A DNA stretch of 45,622 nucleotides from Planctomycetota bacterium (GTDB lineage: Bacteria > Planctomycetota > B15-G4): contig JAJDER010000164.1 in assembly GCA_029259725.1 (NCBI GenBank), positions 1 through 45,622 of the forward strand, read 5' to 3'. The position numbers and the translations under genes are program-made. Below, piece by piece: positions 30,770 through 38,398 of this stretch. The notes beneath the pieces were generated by a model. It was not told the DNA's origin. It saw only the letters and a program-made list of their open reading frames with translations, and did no database searches. The stretch's first letter is position 1. The number at the start of each line of letters is the position of its first letter.

Positions 30770-31669
30770 ATGCGCACCCTCGGTGTCCTGATCCTCATGG
30801 TGGCGGTCCTGGCGGGCGGTTGGTGGATCGCCCGCCAGCCCTCGGACGAGGGCGGCGCCGGCCGCGGGCGGCAGGGCGACGAGCAGGCGGGTCCGGAAGC
30901 CGGTGCTCCGCAGGGCGCACTCCTCGATGCGCCCGTGGCGGCCCCTGGCGCCAAGCGCACGACGGGAACGACGGGCGACCCGGGTGCCGCGGGCGCTTCG
31001 GGCGCGGTGGGCGCTGTGGGCGCGGTGGGCGCTTCGGGCGCGATGGGCGCGATGGGCGCGGCCGACGCGGGGCCCGGCAACGGCGGCGCGAGCAACGGCG
31101 ACGAGGGTGGCCCGGGCGAGAGCAGCCCGGCCGGCACCGTGCCCTTCTCGGATCGCTATGTGGGCAACCCCGGCAACGTGTCCATGGACGACGCGGCGCT
31201 CTTCGCGGACGAGGGCCTCGAGGGCAAGTCCTCGCGGCCCGGCTTCGACTGGGTCAGCTTCAAGGCGCTCACGGCCTTCGAGTACCGCCTGCCCGATCCC
31301 TACGAGCTGCGCGACTCCGAGAAGTCGCTCGAGGAACTCCTGGTCGACTGGGACCAGATCCCCGCGGAGATCAAGGCTCTCGACGGCAAGCGCGTCGAGA
31401 TGCTCGGTTTCATGAGCCCGATCGAGGTCGACAACGAGGGCGTGAAGTCCTTCTCGCTGCTGGCCAACCAGCTCTTCTGCTGCTTCGGCATCCCGCCGCG
31501 CAACAACGAGTGGGTCATGATCGAGATGCCCGACGGCGAGCGCGCCGAGTACTACCCCTACGAGCCGGTCTCGGTGTTCGGCACGCTGATCGTGGGCGAG
31601 GAGTTCGAGAACGGTTACCTGACCAGCCTCTTCCGCATGACCGCGGACGTGGTGGAGGGCGGGTACTAG
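30770..31669 (+). CDS. DUF3299 domain protein
   Basis: A 299-residue protein with an N-terminal hydrophobic anchor or signal (residues 1-20), a disordered Ala/Gly/Pro-rich region (about 25-125, with repeated GA-V-GA and GA-M-GA), and a DUF3299 domain at about 170-299. The domain shows GKRVEMLGFMSPIE, SFSLLANQLFCCFGIPPRNNEWV and VSVFGTLIVGEEFENGYL. The family is found next to ABC ATPase/FtsX pairs in zinc-related operons (PA4066, Zrg genes); its biochemical role is not known. ATG 30770 has GGAG 6 bases upstream. It lies 45 bases after the permease stop. Confidence 0.82.
   Translation: MRTLGVLILMVAVLAGGWWIARQPSDEGGAGRGRQGDEQAGPEAGAPQGALLDAPVAAPGAKRTTGTTGDPGAAGASGAVGAVGAVGASGAMGAMGAADAGPGNGGASNGDEGGPGESSPAGTVPFSDRYVGNPGNVSMDDAALFADEGLEGKSSRPGFDWVSFKALTAFEYRLPDPYELRDSEKSLEELLVDWDQIPAEIKALDGKRVEMLGFMSPIEVDNEGVKSFSLLANQLFCCFGIPPRNNEWVMIEMPDGERAEYYPYEPVSVFGTLIVGEEFENGYLTSLFRMTADVVEGGY
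30985..31070. repeat. Low-complexity GGCGC-rich repeat coding an Ala/Gly linker
   Basis: Imperfect 9- and 12-base units based on a GGGCGC core encode the Gly-Ala-Ser/Val/Met linker of the DUF3299 protein. They look like replication slippage in a disordered region. Confidence 0.65.
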
Positions 31670-31671
31670 GG

Positions 31672-32958
31672 ATGGCCCGGGCGACGCGCGTCGCCGTGGC
31701 GTTGCTGCTCGTGGCGCTGGCGCCGTCCGCGGCCGGCATGCATCCGGCGGGTCCTCGCGACGGCGACGAGGTGCCCGACGAGATCGTGCTCGCCGGCGGC
31801 AAGACCATCTCGGGGCGGATCGTGTTCGAGAGCGCCGACGAGGTCGCGATCCTGGTGCGCAACAAGGTCAAGAGCTACGCGCGCGACGAGATCGACTCCA
31901 TGCGTTCGGCGTCGCAGGCCCTGGCCGCGTTGCTGAAGGCGCTGATCGAGGTGGCGCCGGCGGACCTCGAGGCGCGGCTCGACCTGGCCCGGGTCGCCCG
32001 CGAGGCCGGGCTGCACGGCGAGGCGGAGCTGCTGCTGCTCGGCATCGTGGTGCAGCAGCCGGACCACGACGCGGCCAACACGCTCCTCGGGCACCGCAAC
32101 AGGCGCGACGTCTGGCAGCGCAAGCACGGGAGCAAGTGGGTCGACACCGACGACCTCGCCACGCATGTCGAGGACTGGGGTGATCGCTGGGTGCTGAGCA
32201 CGCGACACTACGAGCTGCGCACGAACCTGCCGCTGCCCGCGGCGATCGACGCGGCCTGGGATCTCGAACGCCTGCTCGCGGCCTATCAGGGCCTGCTCGG
32301 CGCGGAGCTCGAGTTGCACGACGTGACCGAGGAGATGTTCGTCCAGGTCCACGCCGACACGGCGTCGTACCCGCAGCCCACCGGCGGGCGTTCCGGGTAC
32401 TACGAACCGGGCAGCCGGACGCTCTACGTCGACGCGACGCTCGGTGCCGAGGGCCGGGCCGGCAGCCTGGGCGCCGCGAACCGCGTGCTGGCCCATGAGG
32501 GCACGCACCAGCTGCTGCACATGACGACCCAGCGCACGACCAAGGCCAAGGGGCTGGTGCCGGCCTGGCTCGATGAAGGCCTGGCCGTGTACTTCGAGTC
32601 GGCGCGGGTCGGGCGCGACGGGACCGCCCTGTTCCTGCTCGGTGAGCCGTCGCTGCAGCACCTCCGCGCGCACGCGCTGGCCGAGAAGCCCTACGACCTC
32701 AACCGCATCCTGACCATGGACACCGGCGACTTCCTGGCCTCGGCGCATGTCGCCCAGAAGTACGGGCAGGCCTACTCGCTGGTGCACTTCTCGTTGCATG
32801 GCGACGACGCCGCGCACCGCCCGGGCTTCTTCGGGTACCTGAAGCGCGCGTGGGAAGGCAAGTCGTCGATGACCGAGTTCAAGCGCAACCTCGCGCTGAA
32901 GCCCGACGACTTCGAGGAGCGCTGGCACCTGCATGCGAAGCGCCTCGGGCGTGGCTGA
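31672..32958 (+). CDS. DUF1570-type zinc metallopeptidase-like exported protein
   Basis: A 428-residue exported protein: signal peptide at 1-22 (MARATRVAVALLLVALAPSAAG), a short beta domain with KTISGRIVFESADEV, a helical linker, and a gluzincin-type C-terminal domain. The zinc motif is AHEGTHQLLH (His275, Glu276, His279), with the third ligand probably in PAWLDEGLAVYFE. This matches the DUF1570 family, common in planctomycetes. The gene begins 2 bases after the DUF3299 stop and seems co-transcribed with the ABC module. Substrate unknown. Confidence 0.82.
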   Translation: MARATRVAVALLLVALAPSAAGMHPAGPRDGDEVPDEIVLAGGKTISGRIVFESADEVAILVRNKVKSYARDEIDSMRSASQALAALLKALIEVAPADLEARLDLARVAREAGLHGEAELLLLGIVVQQPDHDAANTLLGHRNRRDVWQRKHGSKWVDTDDLATHVEDWGDRWVLSTRHYELRTNLPLPAAIDAAWDLERLLAAYQGLLGAELELHDVTEEMFVQVHADTASYPQPTGGRSGYYEPGSRTLYVDATLGAEGRAGSLGAANRVLAHEGTHQLLHMTTQRTTKAKGLVPAWLDEGLAVYFESARVGRDGTALFLLGEPSLQHLRAHALAEKPYDLNRILTMDTGDFLASAHVAQKYGQAYSLVHFSLHGDDAAHRPGFFGYLKRAWEGKSSMTEFKRNLALKPDDFEERWHLHAKRLGRG

Positions 32959-34024
32959 TCCCGAACCGGTGGCGGGGTCCGCGCGGGGGCGCCGCCTCGG
33001 ACTCGCGCTGGTGAGCCTGGGCCTCCTGCTCGGCGTGGCCGAGATCGTCGCGGCGCGCCTGGGCTGGGGTCCGCCCGAGAACGGCCTGATCTATCTGGGC
33101 GACGAGGAGCTGATCTTCGTCATCGCCCCGGACCAGGCCGTCGTGGCCGGGACGGACGACGCGCAGACAGGCGAAGTGCGACACCCGATCCACATCGATG
33201 CCCACGGTCGGCGCGTCAGCGGCGCGGCGGGCGGGGACCCGGGGCCGGTGGGCCGGCGCATCGTCGTCCTCGGCGACTCACTGACCTTCGGGCCCGGCGT
33301 GACCGATGAGCAGACCTACGCGGCTCGCCTGGCGGCCGAACTCGTCGCGGAGGAAGGCGCGCCCGTCGAGGTGCTGAACGCCGGGGTGAACGGCTACTCG
33401 ACGTTCCACTACAGCCGCTGGGCCGAGCATCGCCTTGCGGGCGTGGACCCCGACCTGCTGATCGTGGGGCTCTACGTCGGCAACGACAACGAACTGGATC
33501 TCGAGGCGCGCGTGCAGGTGCCCGTGCCCGGGGAGCGCTGGCTGACGCGTTCGGCCCTGGGCTACGCGCTGCGGGACTCGGTGCGCGAACGCGGCTGGGT
33601 CGCCCGGCGCGCGCGTCGGCAACCGATGGAGCCGGACCTGCCCGACGAATTGCTCGCGCTGGCCGGCAAGCGCCAGCACGAGCTCGAGCTGAAGGACCAG
33701 CGCAGGCTCTGGCAGCACGCGATGGAACACCTCGCGTCGGTGCGCGACCACGCGGCGGCGGCGGGCGTGGAGTTCGTGGTGCTGCTCGTGCCGGTGCACT
33801 GGGAGCTGAACATCGAGCACGAGTCGGACGCGCACGTGTTCCTGCGCGACCGGCTGGCGGCGATCGACGTGCCGGTCCTCACCGTGCTGGACGCGCTGCG
33901 CGAGGTGAAGGACACCTGCTGGCTGCCCTACGACCGGGGCCACCTCTCGGCCGCCGGTCACCAGGTCGTGGCCGACGCGCTGGCGGCGGCGCTGCGCGAG
34001 GGGGGCTTCCTCGATGACGACTGA
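32933..34024 (+). CDS. SGNH-family hydrolase/esterase, membrane-anchored
   Basis: A 363-residue protein with an N-terminal hydrophobic segment (about 22-42, GLALVSLGLLLGVAEIVAA). SGNH blocks: VLGDSLTFGPG (catalytic Ser116), GVNGYSTFHY (Gly and Asn block), VGLYVGNDNEL, and YDRGHLSAAGH with the catalytic Asp-His pair near the C terminus. It may deacylate or acetylate a surface glycan or lipid. Start: ATG 32933 overlaps the preceding gene by 26 bases; GTG 32951 (8-base overlap) is an alternative. Its stop overlaps the ATG of the truncated acyl-CoA synthetase remnant, showing an operon that once continued. Confidence 0.8.
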   Translation: MRSASGVADPEPVAGSARGRRLGLALVSLGLLLGVAEIVAARLGWGPPENGLIYLGDEELIFVIAPDQAVVAGTDDAQTGEVRHPIHIDAHGRRVSGAAGGDPGPVGRRIVVLGDSLTFGPGVTDEQTYAARLAAELVAEEGAPVEVLNAGVNGYSTFHYSRWAEHRLAGVDPDLLIVGLYVGNDNELDLEARVQVPVPGERWLTRSALGYALRDSVRERGWVARRARRQPMEPDLPDELLALAGKRQHELELKDQRRLWQHAMEHLASVRDHAAAAGVEFVVLLVPVHWELNIEHESDAHVFLRDRLAAIDVPVLTVLDALREVKDTCWLPYDRGHLSAAGHQVVADALAAALREGGFLDDD

Positions 34025-34108
34025 GCCCCGGGGTCTCCGCGACCTGACGCTGGCGGTCCCCGAGCGCTTCAACTTCGCGCGCGACACCTTCGACGCCCAT
34101 CCGGCCGA
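34014..34108 (+). pseudogene. N-terminal remnant of an acyl-CoA synthetase (AMP-binding) gene
   Basis: ATG 34014 overlaps the SGNH stop and is preceded by a GGGGGG-rich ribosome-binding stretch. The first 31 codons read like the start of an acyl-CoA synthetase (LRDLTLAVPERFNFARDTFD, the family N terminus). The homology ends near 34105, and what follows belongs to another gene in a different frame. So the synthetase gene is lost after its first 30 codons, by deletion or by a misassembly. Confidence 0.6.
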
Positions 34109-34478
34109 AACTCCGTCGTCTTGCTGGACGGGTCGATCCTCGTCGTGGGGGGGCGAGGTCTCGATGACGCCGGGTACTGCGCCGATCGCCTGCGTCCGGA
34201 GCGCTACGAGCCGGAAGAGGTGTTCGGAACGGGGGCGGACACGCAATGGCGGCTCATGGCCCCCCAGCAACACTGGCGCCGGTATCATTCGACGGCAGGG
34301 CTACGACAATCAGCGCTACGTCGAACTCGCGTTCAGCAGCGCCGGGCTGGCACCCGACATCAACATCCAGTTCCAGGTGGAAGACCACTTCCTGGCGCCA
34401 CCCGGTCACTACTATCTCGCTGTCGTCGACAGCGCAGGAGTCCCCAGTGTTGCTTCCATCGTGCCCGTCCAGCAGTAG
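34109..34478 (+). pseudogene. Fragments of a galactose-oxidase-like (kelch/DUF1929) gene
   Basis: In one frame (34109-34297) the translation NSVVLLDGSILVVGGRGLDD... ending WRRYHSTA matches the end of a kelch-type galactose-oxidase-like propeller. From about 34299 the match continues in another frame with GYDNQRYVELAFSSAGLAPD, then LAPPGHYYLAVVDSAGVPSV, the DUF1929 C-terminal domain. The start of the gene and the segment between His-Ser-Thr-Ala and Gly-Tyr-Asp-Asn (roughly 80-100 residues in relatives) are missing. Thus at least two deletions or joins have occurred. A 154-codon frame remains open across the whole mosaic by chance. Confidence 0.6.
34436..34440 (+). promoter_or_regulatory. Ribosome binding site AGGAG inside the preceding remnant
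   Basis: AGGAG lies 6 bases before GTG 34447, inside the DUF1929 coding remnant. It fixes the start of the SBBP gene and implies that the galactose-oxidase-like gene was once its operon partner. Confidence 0.7.
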
Positions 34479-36330
34479 TCGTGCATGGAGTGCCCTTTGG
34501 GGAGGGCTGGTCGCCGGTTCACTTGCCGCGGGCGCCGGGGATGAAGACTGGGCGACACTTCTGGGCGGGAGTGGTTTCGAGCACGACGGAGTCGAGTGCT
34601 TGACCGTCGTCGGTGACGAGGTCATCGCGGTCGGGGCCACCGACAGTACGGACTACCCGACGTCGGGCGGGGTGGTGATGCCTGACTCACAGGGCCAGCA
34701 GGATGGTGTCGTGACGTCCGTGTCAGTGGCGGATGGACAGCTCATCATTTCGACCTACCTCGGCGCCTCGTTCGGTGACAACATCCAGGCTGTTGGTCGT
34801 ACCGAGGATGGTCGCATCGTCGTGGCGGGACGGACGACATCACCGGACCTCCCTGCGACAGGGGGAGTCCTCTTCGAGGACCCGATCGACACTCCGGACG
34901 CCTACGTCGCGGTGCTCGGCCCGGCCCTCGAGTCCATCGAGGCATGCACGTACCTGGGCGGGACAGGTGGGTCCGTGGTCGAGAGCGGACGGGCGCTGGG
35001 TGTCCTCCCGAGCGGTGACATCGTCGTCGCGGGGCCGACGCCTTCGACGGACTTCCCCGTCACCGGGCGAGCCGCTCAGCCGGTCTTCGGCGGGGGCGGG
35101 TCGGACGGCTTCGTGGCGCTGCTGTCCCCGCAACTCGACGCCCTGCGCTGGTCGACCTTCCTGGGAGGGCCCGGCGCGGACGTCATCGAGGCGATGGTGG
35201 TCGATCCGTCCCGCGAGCGGATCCTCGTCTGCGGACGGGCAGGAGACGGGTTCCCGACCACGCCGGGGTCTTTCCAGCACGAGGGACTCGCCACGAACGC
35301 CTTCGTCGCCGCTCTCGGCTTCGACGGCGCCCTGGAGTTCTCGGCCGTCTTCGGAGGCGCGCAGGGTGACTATCCCAACGGCATCGCCGTGGCAGCCAAC
35401 GGCGACGTGGTGGTCGTGGGCCGGACGCTCTCCATCGACTTCCCGGTGACGCCGGGCGCCTACGACCCGACCTTCAACGGGGTCCCGCCGCTGATCAACC
35501 CGGATGTGTTCGTGAGCCGCCTCGATGTCTCCGGGGCGCAGCTCGTCTCCTCGACCTTCCTCGGCGGCTTCGGCATGGAGTCCTTCTCGGTGAACGTGGC
35601 CATCGACAGTGCGGGGGCCGTCACCGTCATGGGAGGGACCTCGTCCGCGGACTTCCCCACGACGAGTGGCGCGTGGAGCGAGGAGCCGCTCGGTGAGGAG
35701 GACACCTTCGTCGCGCGCTTCCATCCCTCGGGGGCGTCCCTCACCTACTCGACCTACTTCGGAGGAAGTGAGAACGAGTCCCATACCGGTGCGCGTGCAG
35801 CTCTTGCGCTGCTCGATGATGGCGGCGTGATCCTCGGCGGCGTGACGCGCTCGACCGACTTCCCGGTGACCCCCGGCGCCTTCCAGACCGAACTCAAGGG
35901 ACCCAACGACGCCTTCCTCGCGCGGCTCGACCTGCTGCCCACGGGTGTTGCGCGTCACGGCACCGGGACTCCGGGTTCCGCGGGCGTCCTGGCCATCGCC
36001 GGACACCCGATGCCGGTCGTCGGCGACGACGGCTTCGCGCTCACCTGCACCAATGCTCCGGTGCTCACGACTGGGTACCTGGCCCTTTCCCGCCAGGCGG
36101 CACCTCCGGGTCGAAGCGCCGGCGGCGCGGCGCTCGCCGTGGATCCCTCCACGCTGCTGGCGCTGGTCCAGCCGACGACCGACGAGCAGGGCTACGCCGA
36201 GGTGCGCGTGCCGATCCCCGCCTGGCCAGACCTGGTCGGCATGACCTTCCACGCCCAGTACCTCTGGCCCGACCCGGGCCTGGACCATTTCGTCTCGACG
36301 CCGGGGCTCGCGATCACGGTCCAGCCCTGA
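34447..36330 (+). CDS. Secreted SBBP-repeat beta-propeller protein
   Basis: A 627-residue secreted protein. Signal peptide is about residues 1-30 (RAWSALWGGLVAGSLAAGAG). Seven SBBP (seven-bladed beta-propeller) repeats follow, each with an ST[FY]LGG element, an interrogated I-V-V-x-G strand and a SxDFPVTPG turn, e.g. STYLGASFGDNIQAVG, STFLGGFGMESFSVN and STYFGGSENESH. Residues about 500-627 form a separate module starting at HGTGTPGSAG that recurs in other proteins of the window. Start: GTG 34447 with AGGAG 6 bases upstream. Base composition is visibly less GC-rich than its neighbours, suggesting a different history. It overlaps the remnant's stop by 32 bases. Confidence 0.85.
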   Translation: MLLPSCPSSSSRAWSALWGGLVAGSLAAGAGDEDWATLLGGSGFEHDGVECLTVVGDEVIAVGATDSTDYPTSGGVVMPDSQGQQDGVVTSVSVADGQLIISTYLGASFGDNIQAVGRTEDGRIVVAGRTTSPDLPATGGVLFEDPIDTPDAYVAVLGPALESIEACTYLGGTGGSVVESGRALGVLPSGDIVVAGPTPSTDFPVTGRAAQPVFGGGGSDGFVALLSPQLDALRWSTFLGGPGADVIEAMVVDPSRERILVCGRAGDGFPTTPGSFQHEGLATNAFVAALGFDGALEFSAVFGGAQGDYPNGIAVAANGDVVVVGRTLSIDFPVTPGAYDPTFNGVPPLINPDVFVSRLDVSGAQLVSSTFLGGFGMESFSVNVAIDSAGAVTVMGGTSSADFPTTSGAWSEEPLGEEDTFVARFHPSGASLTYSTYFGGSENESHTGARAALALLDDGGVILGGVTRSTDFPVTPGAFQTELKGPNDAFLARLDLLPTGVARHGTGTPGSAGVLAIAGHPMPVVGDDGFALTCTNAPVLTTGYLALSRQAAPPGRSAGGAALAVDPSTLLALVQPTTDEQGYAEVRVPIPAWPDLVGMTFHAQYLWPDPGLDHFVSTPGLAITVQP

Positions 36331-36333
36331 CGG

Positions 36334-36354
36334 GGTCCGGACCGCGATCCGCGG
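36334..36354. terminator. Palindromes between convergent genes, possible bidirectional terminator
   Basis: A 10-base perfect palindrome (36334-36343) overlaps a short hairpin (36342-36346 with 36350-36354) in the 29 bases between the convergent SBBP and bPH2-like genes. Stems are short, so this is tentative. Confidence 0.3.
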
Positions 36355-36359
36355 TGCCC

Positions 36360-37073
36360 TCAGGACGACGTCTGCTCCCGGTCCTTGCTCTCGGGATCGG
36401 CGGCGGGCTTCGTCTCGGTCGCCGCCCTCGCCGGCTCGCTCCCCGGCATCGTCGTCGCCACCACGCGCCGCACGCCCATGATGTTGGCGATGCGGTCGTC
36501 CACGGTGCCGATACGGAGCACGTGGTCGATCACCATGGGCGCGTCCTCGAGGGGTGTCGTGATGATGATGCGCCCGGCGCCGAGCAGGATGCGCTCGAGG
36601 ATGTCCGGCACCGACTTCTCCCAGCGCAGGCCGTCGGTGCTGTAGCGCTTCATCTTGGGGAAGATGCCGTAGCGGTGGATCACCTCGGTCGGGCGGAACT
36701 CCCAGTAGTTGAAGCGCGCGTTGAGCCAGACCGATGCGAAGATGAGCGTGAAGCCGCCGAAGACCATGGCGTGGAAGACCCGGTTCATCTCGGGCGCGAG
36801 CGACGCGAACCAGACGCTCACCGCTCCCAGCCAGCCCGCGTAGAGCATCACCAGCCCGCCCACGACCACGCCGAGCACGAAGATGATCGAGCGCTCCTCG
36901 TTGAAGTCGAACGAGATCACGAGCAGGTTGAAGAAGAACACCGCCATCCAGGCCAGGTCGGCCCCGGGCAGTTCAGGCAGCAGGGCGAAGAGGCCCGACG
37001 CGATCCAGGTCAGATAGAAGAAGACGACCTTGGGCAGCGGGCGCACGATCACGGACAGCGGGTCTTCGGACAT
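36360..37073 (-). CDS. Membrane protein with bacterial PH-like (bPH2) domain
   Basis: A 237-residue protein: four to five hydrophobic helices between residues 12 and 120 (VFFYLTWIASGLFALL, WMAVFFFNLLVI, IIFVLGVVVGGLVMLYAGW, AMVFGGFTLIFASV). A soluble domain at about 121-205 resembles bPH_2/YdbS: EVIHRYGIFPKMKRYST, ERILLGAGRIIITTPLEDAPMV and VDDRIANIMGVRRV. It ends with a disordered acidic tail. A GAAGGGAAG stretch lies before ATG 37073. Possible roles are in membrane homeostasis or a small-molecule sensor; no partner gene is nearby. Confidence 0.6.
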   Translation of the reverse strand: MSEDPLSVIVRPLPKVVFFYLTWIASGLFALLPELPGADLAWMAVFFFNLLVISFDFNEERSIIFVLGVVVGGLVMLYAGWLGAVSVWFASLAPEMNRVFHAMVFGGFTLIFASVWLNARFNYWEFRPTEVIHRYGIFPKMKRYSTDGLRWEKSVPDILERILLGAGRIIITTPLEDAPMVIDHVLRIGTVDDRIANIMGVRRVVATTMPGSEPARAATETKPAADPESKDREQTSS

Positions 37074-37261
37074 GGGCTTCCCTTCTCCGGAGCGCCTGGG
37101 GGAGCCCGGCGCCGCGGCCGGGGCCGAGTCTCGCCGATCCCCGCGGGCGGACCAAGGGGCGGTCCTTGTGGGGGATCGGGAGGGGCAGGTTTCACTGGGA
37201 ACTCGAGGCCCCGAGTGCCAAATTGCGACGTCTCCGATCCTTTACACCGAGATGGTCCACC

Positions 37262-38293
37262 TTGTCGCTCTCCGCCCAGCCACAGACCTCAGGCGAACAA
37301 CCCGCCCAAGCGAAAGCGCTCGACCCCGCCGAGCGCGACGACGCGCCCCTCGCCTGGCGCTCCCGCCTGCTGGCCGCGAGCATCGGTGCCGTCTGGCATG
37401 TGCTGGGTGTGTTCCCGGGGGACTCGGGGCCGAACGTCCTGGCGTGGATCGGCCGGCGTGGCGCGCGGCTGACCGGCGACCGGTATCACCGCGGCGCGGA
37501 ACGTGCGGTCGTCGGCCTGGGCGTGGATCTCCCGGAGGCCGAGAGAATCGTGGCGGCTTCCGTCGGCAACCTGGCCCGGATCGCCCTGGAGTTGCGGGTG
37601 TTCCGCCGTCGCCTCGAGCGGGGTGACGACGCGTGCTGGAGTGTCGAGGGCGCCGAACACCTCGATCAGGCCCTGGAGGCCGGGCGCGGCGTGCTGCTCT
37701 GCGGCGGTCACTTCGGCGCCTGGGAACTGCTGCCCGAGATGCTGGCGCGGCGGTTCAGGCCGGCCTGGATCGTGTCCCACCCGCGGCGCAACCCGAAGCT
37801 GGAGCAGCGCGTCGCCAGGATCCGGGACGTCTCGATCGCCGGGGCCATCGACAAGCACGACATGCGCGGGCTGTTCCGCCGGCTGCGCGAGGGGGGCGTG
37901 GTCTGCGGGCTCTACGACCAGCGCGCGGGACGCAGCGGATGGCGCATCCCGTTCCTCGATCAGCCCGCCTCCCACTTCCGGGCGCCCGGCGTGCTCGCGC
38001 GTCGCTGCGGCGTCGCGTGCGTGCCGATGGCGATCATCCGAGACTTCAGCGGCGACCGGGTCCATCACCGGCTGGTGCTCGAGCCCCCGATCACGGCCGA
38101 CCCGTCGCTCCCGGACGATCTGGCCGAGGTCGATGTCGTCCGGCGCCTCTCGGCCTCGCTCGCACGGACCGTGCGCGCCCATCCCGAGCAGTACCTCTGG
38201 ACCCACGACCGCTGGAAGCACTCGCGGAGCGCCGTGACGCCGCCCGACGAGGCCGGACCCCGCCCAACGGGCCCGATCCCTGCCGGGCCCTGA
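37262..38293 (+). CDS. LpxL/HtrB-type lipid acyltransferase
   Basis: A 343-residue lysophospholipid/lipid A acyltransferase-like protein. The HxxxxE catalytic motif is HFGAWE, followed by RPAWIVSHPRRNPKLE, the conserved segment ending in LYDQRAGRSGWRIPFLDQPA and the C-terminal EQYLWTHDRWKH. It would transfer an acyl chain at the inner membrane. The start is uncertain: TTG 37262 begins the protein-like part, but no ribosome binding site is clear; upstream in-frame TTG 37166 is an alternative. The 3-prime end runs into three 19-base repeats that supply the last codons and the TGA. Confidence 0.8.
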   Translation: MSLSAQPQTSGEQPAQAKALDPAERDDAPLAWRSRLLAASIGAVWHVLGVFPGDSGPNVLAWIGRRGARLTGDRYHRGAERAVVGLGVDLPEAERIVAASVGNLARIALELRVFRRRLERGDDACWSVEGAEHLDQALEAGRGVLLCGGHFGAWELLPEMLARRFRPAWIVSHPRRNPKLEQRVARIRDVSIAGAIDKHDMRGLFRRLREGGVVCGLYDQRAGRSGWRIPFLDQPASHFRAPGVLARRCGVACVPMAIIRDFSGDRVHHRLVLEPPITADPSLPDDLAEVDVVRRLSASLARTVRAHPEQYLWTHDRWKHSRSAVTPPDEAGPRPTGPIPAGP

Positions 38294-38338
38294 CCCGCCT
38301 GCCGGGCCCTGACCCGCCCGCCGGGCCCTGACCCGCCG
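38282..38338. repeat. Three tandem 19-bp repeats
   Basis: Units 38282-38300, 38301-38319 and 38320-38338 are identical except for the last base (T, C, G). The first copy contains the stop of the acyltransferase gene and the array ends 8 bases before the TATGCT -10 of the next gene. Confidence 0.9.
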
Positions 38339-38345
38339 CGGCGGG

Positions 38346-38351
38346 TATGCT
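38346..38351 (+). promoter_or_regulatory. TATGCT -10-like hexamer for the beta-helix gene
   Basis: TATGCT lies 48 bases before ATG 38399, identical in sequence to the hexamer before hppA. AAGGAGGG at 38388-38395 is a strong ribosome binding site. Confidence 0.45.
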
Positions 38352-38398
38352 GGGTCCCACTCACGCCCCGGCTCGGGCGTGGGCCGGAAGGAGGGACC

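Noticed and set aside
34246..34446. N-terminal extension of the SBBP reading frame upstream of 34447
   Set aside because: Ser/Thr-rich low-complexity translation out of frame with the galactose-oxidase remnant; the ribosome binding site and signal peptide place the start at GTG 34447.
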